Below, piece by piece: positions 1 to 8,353 of a stretch of 10,390 nucleotides of DNA. The stretch is from Baffinella frigidus (taxonomy: Eukaryota > Cryptophyceae > Cryptomonadales > Baffinellaceae), in NCBI GenBank assembly GCA_026770585.1, contig MU648135.1, positions 1-10,390 on the forward strand, written 5' to 3'. The notes beneath the pieces are model-generated. The model did not search any database, was not told where the DNA came from, and worked only from the letters and a program-made list of their open reading frames with translations. A program made the translations under genes and the position numbers. Every line of letters starts with the position of its first letter. Position 1 is the stretch's first letter.

Positions 1-853
1 CACCCCGTGGCTCGTCCGGCACCGCACCGATGTCTCCGACCACCACTCCGATGCCTCGCACGCAGTGTCCATCACACGGATAGCCTCCGTGTACGTCGTG
101 AGCCCGAAGCTCGACCCGTGCACAGTCACGCTCGCCGACCCCGTCCCCGCACTGTTCATACCAGTCACCGTGCTCACCATACCAGCATCCACCGACCACG
201 CCTCCGTCACGCTCCCAGAGCTCTCCCCCACCGTAACCGCCACTGCAGACGTCCTCTTCACCCCCCCGTTCGTGACGCAACGCACCGACGTCTCCGACTC
301 CCACACAGTAGCCTCGCACGCGGTGTTCCCCACCCGAGCCCTCTCCGTGTACGTCGTCAGCCCGAAGTTGCTCCCCTGCACCGTCACGCTCGCAGACCCC
401 GTCCCCGCACGGTTCATACGAGTCACCACGCTCACTGACGCTGCGTCCACGGACCACGCCTCCGTAGCGCTGCCCTTCTGCGCCCCCACAGTCACGACAA
501 CATCACGCGTCTGCCTCATTCCAGACGCTATGCCGCATCGCACCGACGTCTCCGACTCCCACTCGGTCGCCTCGCACGCGCTCCCCCCCACCCCTCCTCC
601 CGCTGTCGCATCCCAGCTTCCGAACCCCCATCCCGTGACTGTAACGCTCGCCGACCCCGTCGCAGCCCGATTCGTACTCTGCATGCCGAGAGCCGTAGGG
701 GCGTCGAAGCTCAGGAGATCCGGCGCGGTTTGGGCTGCGCCGTCGACGGTGACGACTACTGATGCGTTGGATGGGAAGGAGACGCCGTTCCCCGCCGTGA
801 CGCAGAGCACTGTTGAGGATGACACCCATGTTGTCGCCTCACAACCTGTGTAC
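1..853 (-). CDS. TIG-like repeat protein, exon 2 (partial at left edge)
   Basis: The minus strand is open without a stop from 853 to the window edge (284 codons). It encodes modules that each end in a C-E-A-x-x-W-x-S-x-(S/T)-x-V-x-C motif. The first Cys of each motif maps to 843, 576, 318 and 60, so the module lengths are 89, 86 and 86 codons. Each complete module carries a strand-like segment, AGTGSASVTV followed by G-S-x-FG, which resembles the IPT/TIG immunoglobulin-like fold (glycine-rich turn, hydrophobic strand, paired cysteines). The role is unknown; such arrays usually lie outside the cell or on its surface, and the signal peptide in exon 1 agrees with that. The 3' splice site is the CAG at 856-854, preceded by a 13-base C tract on this strand (870-882). 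The exon starts in phase 2. The opposite strand is also open here, but only as a shadow of this repeat. Confidence 0.82.
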
Positions 854-1346
854 CTGCGAGGTGGGGGACGGGGGGGGGGGGGTTAGAGAGCTGCGGAGAC
901 AACGCACGCCGTCCTTTAGGTCCGTTAGGTTCTTCGAGCTGCTAACATAGGTGGACACTGGAACTGGTTCTGCAGATAGGCCATGCTTCATTTCGGATCA
1001 CATCAAGCCCCCCGGTGCAGAGGATCGCAGCTTTTCGGGCCTCGTACTGATGCACACTCCGCGTTTCGCGAAGCAGCGGCAAGAGGATTGTCCACTCGAG
1101 AATGCAAGGTGGGCCTATTTAAAAGTAAGACGTTTTTACACGTAAGTATTGGCGTAGTAGCTTTCTTACCATTGAACCATTCTATCCCAAATTAGGCCAG
1201 ACACGAGGTTGGAACATCCTATCCTGGTACAAATCGTTTCCGAAACATTTCGATTTTAAAACAACAACATGTAAAAAGGCCTCATCATCCTTCTCGCATG
1301 GGCAAGGTGGTGTCGCACGCCCGAAGTGACTTCCCCGCCCCCGAAG

Positions 1347-1369
1347 CGACGAGTGGGGCGCACTCGTCG
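1347..1369. repeat. Short perfect hairpin
   Basis: CGACGAGTG and CACTCGTCG form 9-bp perfect arms around the loop GGGCG. It sits inside the TIG-gene intron directly before the first CCCTAAA units. It could be chance. Confidence 0.5.
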
Positions 1370-1370
1370 T

Positions 1371-1424
1371 GAACCCTAAACCCTAAACCCTTGAGGAGAG
1401 GTAAAAATCCTGAACCCTAAACCA
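1371..1424 (+). repeat. Short CCCTAAA telomere-type array
   Basis: Two adjacent units plus one more copy after a 20-nt spacer match the plant/algal telomere heptamer, C-rich on the plus strand. They lie in the TIG-gene intron, so that gene's transcript would carry the G-rich version, unlike the DGAT2 introns. Confidence 0.8.
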
Positions 1425-1510
1425 TGAGGAGAAGTGTTTTGGGAAGGTGGCTCTTCGGGACCGGGGCGCGCAACCAAACGCTCGATTTCTCGCAACGGAT
1501 CCACGCGTGA

Positions 1511-1646
1511 GGAGAGAAACGAGAGAGAACAACCGAGAAAACAGAGAAACGAGAAACACGAGAGAAACGAGAGAGAAGGGAGAGAAACGAGAGAACCCAG
1601 AGAAACGAGAGAAACGAAAGAAACGAGAGAAGCAAGAGAAACGTAG
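1511..1646. repeat. GAGAAACG-type purine tandem repeat
   Basis: An irregular array of GAGAAACGA/GAGA units, almost pure purine apart from single C residues. It lies 22 nt inside the donor side of the TIG-gene intron and is pyrimidine-rich on that gene's strand. Translations of it are low-complexity Arg/Glu artefacts. Confidence 0.85.
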
Positions 1647-1668
1647 TCACGAGAGGAAGGGGGGGTAC

Positions 1669-1880
1669 CCCATCCGCGCCGAAACGTTCTGGAAGAACTC
1701 CAGCCCGACGACAGTCACGGTGAAACCCAGCGAGGACATCGGGAAGTTGGCAGGCGCCACGCTGTCAATCGACAGCACGGCCCCGGCCCGCTCGACGCGC
1801 AGCACCATCGCCAGGCAGACCGCCGCGACAACCCCCACGCTCCTCCACCGCGACACCCCCCCCTTGGGCGTTTTCGGCAT
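1669..1880 (-). CDS. TIG-like repeat protein, exon 1 (signal peptide)
   Basis: This exon encodes 70 codons plus two bases. ATG at 1880-1878 is chosen because it starts a classical secretion signal: a basic start (MPKTPKGG, then R-W-R), a hydrophobic core at about residues 15-27 (VGVVAAVCLAMVL) and a likely cleavage site after A-G-A at 32-34. The mature part begins VLSIDSVAPANF and has the first strand of a TIG-like domain (GFTVTVVGLEFF). The exon ends after ATG-GG at 1669 with a GT donor, and joins exon 2 at 853 in phase. The frame stays open upstream to 3386, so a longer N-terminus cannot be excluded. The signal peptide makes the internal start more likely. Reading through the donor gives only seven more codons before a stop at 1647. 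Confidence 0.75.
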
Positions 1881-2018
1881 CCGGCTCACGCTCACGCTCC
1901 GGGCCCCGCTGAGGCCTGTGTTGAGATCATCAGGGGGGGAGGTATGATGCGTGCCCCACGGCAGCAGCCACCAGCGTGCGGGGTTCCGCCGTGGCGCCGC
2001 CTTCCCCCGCCCCTGGCT

Positions 2019-2441
2019 TCTGCCCCACCACACTCCCGTCGCCCCCGCTCCCGCAATACCCACCAAGCACCAAATGAGAATCGTCCAGCTCAGACCGTCG
2101 AGCACAGAGTCATGCTCCCCCCACCCGCCCCCCGCCGCATTCGCCCCAGCTCCCGCCAAAAGCGGACAATAAGCCACCTGCGCGAGTCCCCACACAAACA
2201 AACCTGCCAGCTTCCCACCACAAATCGCCACACACCTCCACGCCGCGATACACACACCGACCAAAAGCACGGTGAAGCTTGCCCCAACTTCCCAGCGACC
2301 ATCCCCACTCCATCCGTCCATCCCCAGGATCTTTGAATGTCCCCTGCCATCCCCCCCCCCGCCTCTAGCCTGCGCGCCTCGGATCGTCTCCATGACTCCT
2401 CCCGCGGCGCCAGCGTGTCTCCGAGGGGGCGCGTGGCTCTC
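2019..2441 (-). repeat. Tandem duplication, downstream copy B
   Basis: This segment matches 2772-3155 on the same strand. The best-conserved stretch encodes VLLVGVCIAAWR. Copy B carries 48 extra bases between the GAGANA and WCLVGIA segments. In the shared core about half the codon changes are synonymous. Confidence 0.75.
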
Positions 2442-3155
2442 GCAATCGCAATCGCTCTCGCACATCCCCACCCGCCGCACCCCTCCACTGCCCCCTCCCC
2501 CTCCCGTCGCGCCGCACTCATGGCGGTGAATGAAAGACGCATGCCCCGCCACACCCTCACTCGGCTGCACACCCCGCTCCTTCCGAAATTCCCCGCGTCG
2601 CAACCCCTCCCCACTCCGCCACGCTTGCAAGACCTCCAGGCCCCTGCGGTCTCCGCACCGCTTCCAAACTCCTGCATTTCGCCCCCCGACCCACCTGTGC
2701 CGTCGCTCTCGCGCATAGGTCGCCAGCGAATACGCTAGCATCCACAGCCGTGAAACCACCTGTCCCATGCCTCTGCCCCACCACAGTCCCATGGCTCCCG
2801 CGACAGCAATGCCCACCAGGCACCACACGCCTTGCTCCCCCGCATTCGCCCCAGCTCCCGCCAGCGAACAATATCCCAGCTGTGCAAGTCCCCACACACC
2901 GCAGTCTGCCAGCTGCCCGCCACGAATCGCCGCAAACCTCCATGCCGCGATACACACACCAACCAAAAGCACGGCCATGCTCGCGCCAATCTCCAAAAGA
3001 AAATCGCAAGTTGGGACAAATAGGTGCCGGGGTCTCAGAGCCCGCAGTCGTCCCCTGACAGATCGTCCAGCGCCTCTCGCATGCGCGCCTCGGATCGCCT
3101 CCATGACTGCTCCCTCGGCAGCAGCGCGTCGATAAGGGGGCGCGCCGCTCGCGCC
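2019..3155 (-). CDS. Putative duplicated membrane-protein coding region
   Basis: I do not recognise this gene. One minus-strand frame is open from 3386 down into the TIG exon. Within it two related segments occur, roughly 3155-2772 and 2441-2019. Each has a hydrophobic stretch VLLVGVCIAAWR, a second GVWGLAQLGY or FVWGLAQVAY, then GAGANA, then WCLVGIA followed by WWGR. That could be about three membrane segments per copy. Differences between copies include many synonymous third-position changes, a one-codon indel and a 16-codon insertion, as expected for selected coding sequence. The upstream end of each copy is better conserved in another frame (ARPL, then PRE, then SWRRSEAR), which hints at an intron or frameshift between the two parts. 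Gene boundaries, start and stop are unresolved. It may be exons of a separate gene, a fused N-terminus of the TIG gene, or a decaying duplicate. Confidence 0.4.
2772..3155 (-). repeat. Tandem duplication, upstream copy A
   Basis: Partner of 2019-2441. In the alternative frame this copy runs through SWRRSEAR and then reaches a TGA stop. A pyrimidine-rich stretch ending in TTTTCTTTTGGAG precedes the hydrophobic frame, so a 3' splice site there is possible. Confidence 0.7.
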
Positions 3156-3614
3156 ATCCCCAGCATGTGGCAAAGTCGGTGCAGGCATGCAGCAGACACT
3201 GCCAGCCTCGCAACGGCCGCAGGCTGCTGTTCTTGCCGCCGCCATCCTCCACGCACGCCAATGAGGTGTTTTTCGAAGATTACGATGGCTATCACCTATC
3301 ACTAAGCCATCTCCCCCCCCAACTCCGACGGTTTCGCTCCTAAGACAGTCGTCTGAACACAGGTTCTGAGCCTTGTTTTTTACCAATCCTCAAAGTAGAT
3401 CACATTGAGGCTGGAGCCTGAGCCCTTTTCTATTGTAGACGGTTGGAATTTGAACCGTATGCATTTGGAAATGGTGAATTTCCAAACTCCATGTAATTCA
3501 CTTGGACCCAGCCGTGGTTGGTGGCAAAGCTAACCTGGAAGGCTGTAGAGCTGGTTGGGCGCTGCTCTGAGGATACGGTGTCCCCTGGTGGCTGCTCTCC
3601 TGTGCCGTGACGAG
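3156..3614. other. Region between the two divergent transcription units
   Basis: No gene is convincing here. It holds the upstream part of the minus-strand open frame (to 3386) and the presumed promoter and 5' leader of the plus-strand DGAT2 gene. I see no clear TATA box. A 9-bp perfect hairpin occurs around 3464-3486 (TTGGAAAT, loop GGTGA, ATTTCCAA). An in-frame TAG at 3546 closes the DGAT2 frame upstream of the ATG at 3615. Confidence 0.5.
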
Positions 3615-3752
3615 ATGGCCGCGGGCGACAGCGCGATGCCAGCGGGGGAGGACCACACGGAAGACAGCGTTGCGGGGGGCGGGGGCCAGTGGAGAATGCT
3701 CTCCGGGATTTCAATATTCGATGTGCCCATGGCTCGGAGGCGCCAGACCGCA
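3615..3752 (+). CDS. DGAT2: DGAT2 exon 1
   Basis: 46 codons, ending in phase 0 at a textbook donor (CA|GTGAGT at 3753). ATG 3615 is the first in-frame Met after the TAG at 3546 and has G at -3 and G at +4. The encoded part is a polar, poorly conserved N-terminus with a Gly run and a basic RRRQ end, as expected for the cytosolic leader of this family. Confidence 0.78.
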
Positions 3753-4595
3753 GTGAGTGTCCTCTGATCCGCCTCCGACCGTGCCGTTTTCTGCCATCGG
3801 TCAAGGGTTTTTATTTCTCCGTCCTCAAGTATTCTCTGCCAGCTGCTTCTCGGCTGACAGGTGCCCTTTCGTCTAACAGGCTGTGGCGCTCTTCTGCTCC
3901 GGCCTCTTCATCGTGCCAGTCTGCTTCTGCACCGCCGTCCTTCTCTTGTGGAACATCTACACGTTCCCGCTCATCGCCGCGTACCTTGTTTTCATGCTCG
4001 TCGACAAGGCCCCGGTCACGGGATCGCGCAAGTACGCTGCCCAACCTCCCATCTCTAAATCGAGCTTGCCGGAACTGTGATCAATCAACGGTGCTACCCC
4101 CCTGCGACCTGTCTGCTGTGCGCTGCCTGACAGCTCTCTCGGCACACGCCACCTGACCTCCTCAACATCACCACTCCTCCCCTCGCACGTATCCTCTCCC
4201 CGCTGCCGTGCCAACGTGCCAGATATTCTCCGCTGGGGAATATTGGCAGGTCCGACGATTTCAGATCCCGTAGGGGGTCTTAGAATGTGGTCATGCTGGT
4301 CGTATAATCACTAAATTCTCTCTTTCAGGTTGGCAGCAGCGCGTTGATAGGAACATAGGGGGGGTCCTACGGCTGAAATGGATTTTCCCCCCTAATAGGA
4401 GTTTTCCAGAACCATCTCTGTCCCGAAATACGTGGGCTCAGTCCCGAAAGGAGTAGTCATATCTGCGCTTGGGGGGGGGCAGGTCCGACTATTTCCGGCG
4501 CTTGACGGTGTAATGATTTGACTCCCTCCCTCCCTCCCTCCCTCCCTCCCTCTCTCTCTGTCGCTATCTCTCTCTCTGTTTCTCTCTGTTTCTCG

Positions 4596-4647
<52 letters not shown>

Positions 4648-7600
4648 TTCTCTCTCTACACATACATGTTCAACGTGCCAAATATTCTCCGCTGGATGCA
4701 GGTCGGGCCATTTCCGACGCTGGACGATGTTCACGCTCTTCAAGGACTTCTTCCCGATCACGCTCCACAAGACCGCGGACCTCGACCCTGACGGCAAGTA
4801 CGTCATCGGATATCACCCGCACGGTCTCTCCCGCACCCTCCCTAGCATAGTGTAGGTGACGGTCACTTCACCTGCGCTCGGCTGGATTCCGCGCTGTAAC
4901 AATCTCATCCGGACGAGTATTCATAATGAATACGATTTCGGGGATCCCCGATTCGATTTTGGTGTATCTTGAGGCTCCAAATGAAGTCTAGATAGACGAC
5001 TGTCTTATTTGTACCCCTTAAGATACACCAAAATCGTATTCATTATGAATACTCGGCGGGATTAAATCATTGGATGCCACCCACATGGTCGGACCCTAGC
5101 TCTGCATCGCTCGGGTTGGCAGACTTTTCTCAAGTTGACATGCTGGGTGCGCGGTACAAATCCGTCAACTTTTGAGCGGGAAAGAGCCCGGCCTCACCAA
5201 ATATGCGGGCCCACACAGACTGAGACAGCAGTAGAGTCCCCCTCCCTCCCTCCTTAGAGGAGCGCAGGTCACCTAAACCCTAAACTCGAACCCCTGAACC
5301 CTAATACCGAATCGCGCAACCCGGAATGCAGAAGCCTCCCTCCCGTCCCCAGTCCCTAGACTCTTGATTCAACAGGCCCCCCTGTCTGCCAGCGCGGTCA
5401 CTCAACCGGGAAGGGCTCATACCTACGTCAACCGGGAAGGGCTAGCACCAGAGAAGTCTGCGATTAGTCGAGAGTCTAGGGACGTTCCTGTGGCGAATCC
5501 CTTCTGCTGGACCCCCAAAACCCTCAACCCTAAACCCTAAACTCTAAACCCTAAACCCTAAACCCTAAACCCTAAACCCTTGGCCCTAAACCCTACACCC
5601 TCAGCCATAAACCCGAAACCCTACACCCTAAACCCTTACTCTGAGCCCTCAACCCTCAACCCTTAACCCTGGCGGCGCCTATCGATGAAGGATCGAATCT
5701 CCACTGCTGAGCACTGGGCGGTCGCCGCAGGGATTATTGGAATCGGAGCCATCTCCTCGTTTGGATCAGAAGGGCCCGGTACCGCCCCCCTCTATTGCGG
5801 AGCAAACCCTCAGCCCTAAACCCGACACCCTACACCCTAAACCCTAAACCCTAAACCCTACACCCTAAACCCTAAACCCTAAACCCTAAACCCTAAACCC
5901 TAAACCCTAAACCCTAAACCCTAATCCAACACCCCAACCCTAGACCCTAGACCCTAGACCCTGGACCCTAGACCCTGGAACCTAGACCCTAAACCCTAGA
6001 CCCTAGACCCTAGACCCTAGACCCTAGACCCTAGACCCTAGACCCTAGACCCTAACCCTAAACCCTAGACCCTAGACCCTGAACCCTAAACCCTAAACCC
6101 TAAACCCTAAACCCTAGACCCTGAACCCTGAACCCTGAATCCGAAGCCTTAAACCCCAAACCCCAAACCCGAAACCCAAAACCCAAAACCTAAAACCCCA
6201 CACCCCAAACCCCACTCCCCACTCCCCAAACCCCAAACCCCAAACGCTGGCAGGGATTTCGGCGCTGCTGCCCGGCCTGAACTTCTTCCTATGCACGCTC
6301 CCGATCAACTTCCGCGTCCCTTTTCTCCGCGAGGTCCTTTCCAAAAGTCAACCTCCCAAAAGTACCTCGGTCCTGCCCTCTATCTCTGTCTCAGTCGGGT
6401 TGGCTTGCGGACTATTCGTAAGTTGACATTATGGCTGTGTGGTACAAATCCGTCAACTTTGGGGCGGAAAGGGCTTGGAGATCTTCCTGTGCACGCTCCC
6501 GATCAACACCCTTTTCTCTGCGAGGTCCTGGCTCTGCCTGACCCGGGTTGCCTGATCGTTTTCACTCCAAAAGTTGACGGGTTTGCACCAAAATCCCGGG
6601 GGATTGACTTTCGGTCTCGTCAAAAGGATCCCGGGGGATTGACTTTCGGTCTCGTCAAAAGGATCCCGGGGGATTGACTTTCGGTCTCGTCAAAAGGAGA
6701 CCACAGCTTTGCCTCACGCAAGAGGTCCTGCCGCCGTCTATCTCTGCCTCGGTCTGGTTGGCTCGCGGTCTTAAGTTGACATTCGGGGTGTGTGGTACAA
6801 ATCCGTCAACTTTCGAGCGGAAAGGGCCTGGGCATTTTCCTGTGCACCCGCGGAAAAGGTCAACTTCCGCGTCCCCTTCTCCCGCGAGGTCCTTTCCAAA
6901 AGTCCCCCAAACACACACCAAACATGTCAACTTACGGATAGTCCGCGAGCCAACCCAGCTGGGAGCCAGAGCTGGGAACTAGAAGGGTCCTGCCGCCCTC
7001 TATCTATGTCTCAGGCGGGTTGGCTCGCGGACTCTCCTTAAGTTGAAATTCTGAAAATGTCGACTTAAGTTGACATTCTGGAAATGGTGGTGACGTGGCG
7101 GATGGGCAGGTGTGGCTCTGGATGGGTATGTGCGACTCCTCGAAGCACTCTTTTCGCAACATTCTCTCCCGCGGCTCGGTCTACACCCTATACCCTATAC
7201 CCTTTACCCTTAGCCCTCAACCCGTAACTCAAACTCTGAGCCCTGGACCCTAGACCCTAAACCCTAAACCCTAAACCCTAAACCCTAAACCCTAAACACT
7301 AACCACTAAAAACTAAATAATAAATAATAAACACTAAACACTAAACACTCAACACCAAACCCTAAACCCTAAACACTAAACACTAAACACTAAACACTAA
7401 ACACCAAACACCAAACACCAAACAATCAACAGGGGACGGTGGTGGTGGTAGTGGTAGGCGGCGCGGCAGAATCCGAGCCAGCTCACAGCAGGCACAGGTT
7501 GTTTGCTGAGAGGGCTTTGTGTGAGGACCGGGTCCTGGACCTGAGGCGGGCCCGTCCAGGACCCGGTCCTCACACTTTGGGTGTACAGGGGACGGTTGTG

Positions 7601-8196
7601 GTGGTGGTGGTAGGCGGCGCGGCAGAAGCCCTGCAGGCAGCTCCCGGCACCATGGACCTCGTGCTCAAGCATCGAAGAGGGTGCGCGCCTGAAACCCTCA
7701 ACCCTGGACCCTGAAACCTGGACCCTGGACCCTCAACCCTCAACCCTCAACCCTGGACCCTAAAACCTGGTCCCTGGACCCTCAAGCCTCAACCCTCAAC
7801 CCTGGACCCTAAAACCTGGTCCCTGGACCCTCAAGCCTCAACCCTCGACCCTGGACCCTGAAACCTGGACCCTCAACCCTCAACCCTCAACCCTCGACCC
7901 TGGACCCTGAAACCTGGACCCTCGACCCTCAACCCTCAACCCTCAACCCTGGACCATGAAACGCCCATAAGCTCCCCTTGACTGAATGCGATGCGTAGGG
8001 ATCCACACCTCCCGAAGGCCACGCATCCTCTCAGAAAAGAATTTATTAAGAGCCTTCAGAGGAAACTAAGCCCAATTAGGAGGTAGGCTTGTCTCGGACG
8101 CGCTGCAGGCAGCTCCTGGCACTATGGACCTCGTCCTCCAGCATCAGAGAGGGTGCGCGCCGAAACCGTGGACCCTCAACCCGAAACCCGAAACCA

Positions 8197-8269
<73 letters not shown>

Positions 8270-8322
8270 ACTTCCAACCCTCAACCATCGACCCTAAACC
8301 CTAAACCCTCGACCCTCAACCA

Positions 8323-8353
<31 letters not shown>

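Larger units (their letters stand above)
854..1668 (-). other. Intron of the TIG-like gene
   Basis: An 815-nt intron is inferred between the GT at 1668-1667 and the AG at 855-854. Joining ATG-GG to G-TAC-ACA gives A-R-M-G-Y-T-G-C-E-A-T-T-W, which lines up with A-R-V-G-N-T-A-C-E-A-T-V-W of a later module, so phase and boundaries are both supported. Within it lie a run of 13 G (plus strand, 870-882), an AT-richer stretch near 1230-1280, short CCCTAAA motifs (1371-1424) and a purine-rich GAGAAACG array (1511-1646), which reads as a pyrimidine tract just after the donor on the gene's strand. I see no gene in it; the small open frames at 951-1195 have no coding character. Confidence 0.75.
4032..4701 (+). 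other. DGAT2 intron 2 with microsatellites and exon-edge copies
   Basis: 670 nt from GTACGC to TGCAG. It contains TCCC and CT microsatellites and two degenerate copies of its own 3' end (near 4212-4262 and 4478-4515). I see no other gene in it. Confidence 0.85.
4824..5730 (+). other. DGAT2 intron 3
   Basis: 907 nt from GTCTCT to CGCAG. It holds a foldback element (4914-5055), one copy of the dispersed repeat (5099-5190), two short direct copies of TCAACCGGGAAGGGCT (near 5401 and 5430) and CCCTAAA-type tracts (5271-5306, 5515-5671). Confidence 0.85.
6334..7109 (+). other. DGAT2 intron 5, mosaic of repeats and exon 5 copies
   Basis: 776 nt. In order: repeat R (6369-6476), exon 5 copy (6480-6535), inverted R fragment (6566-6595), three 35-bp tandem units (6593-6697), R (6723-6829), exon 5 copy (6831-6907), inverted R fragment (6920-6958), R (6987-7079). 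It has no telomere-type array, unlike neighbouring introns. Confidence 0.8.

Noticed and set aside
65-886. 273-codon plus-strand open frame opposite the TIG exon
   Set aside because: It is the antisense shadow of the TIG-like modules; its own repeats have no family likeness, while the minus-strand modules align with conserved Cys and Trp.
951-1195. 64- and 70-codon plus-strand frames
   Set aside because: They lie within the TIG-gene intron, overlap in two frames and show no conserved motif.
2557-3261. 234-codon minus-strand frame overlapping the duplicated region
   Set aside because: Only its counterpart frame keeps hydrophobic segments and synonymous changes between copies. This frame is Gly/Arg/Cys-rich noise in its second half.
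3430-3804. 124-codon minus-strand frame over the DGAT2 start
   Set aside because: Antisense to exon 1 and its leader, no recognisable motif, Arg/Pro-rich composition expected from GC content.
3118-4348. Shared GGCAGCAGCGCGT(C/T)GATA at 3118 and 4332
   Set aside because: Only about 17 bp with a mismatch and no extended similarity; may be chance.
4457-4850. Arg/Glu- and Leu/Ser-rich open frames over the CT tract
   Set aside because: Low-complexity translation of a microsatellite. Only the 3' part of the plus-strand stretch is real coding sequence (exon 3), in another frame.
5806-6244. A true chromosome end
   Set aside because: Arrays are interrupted, varied and flanked on both sides by exons of the same gene, so they are interstitial.
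6593-6697. CRISPR-like array
   Set aside because: Repeats are contiguous with no spacers, in a eukaryotic intron.
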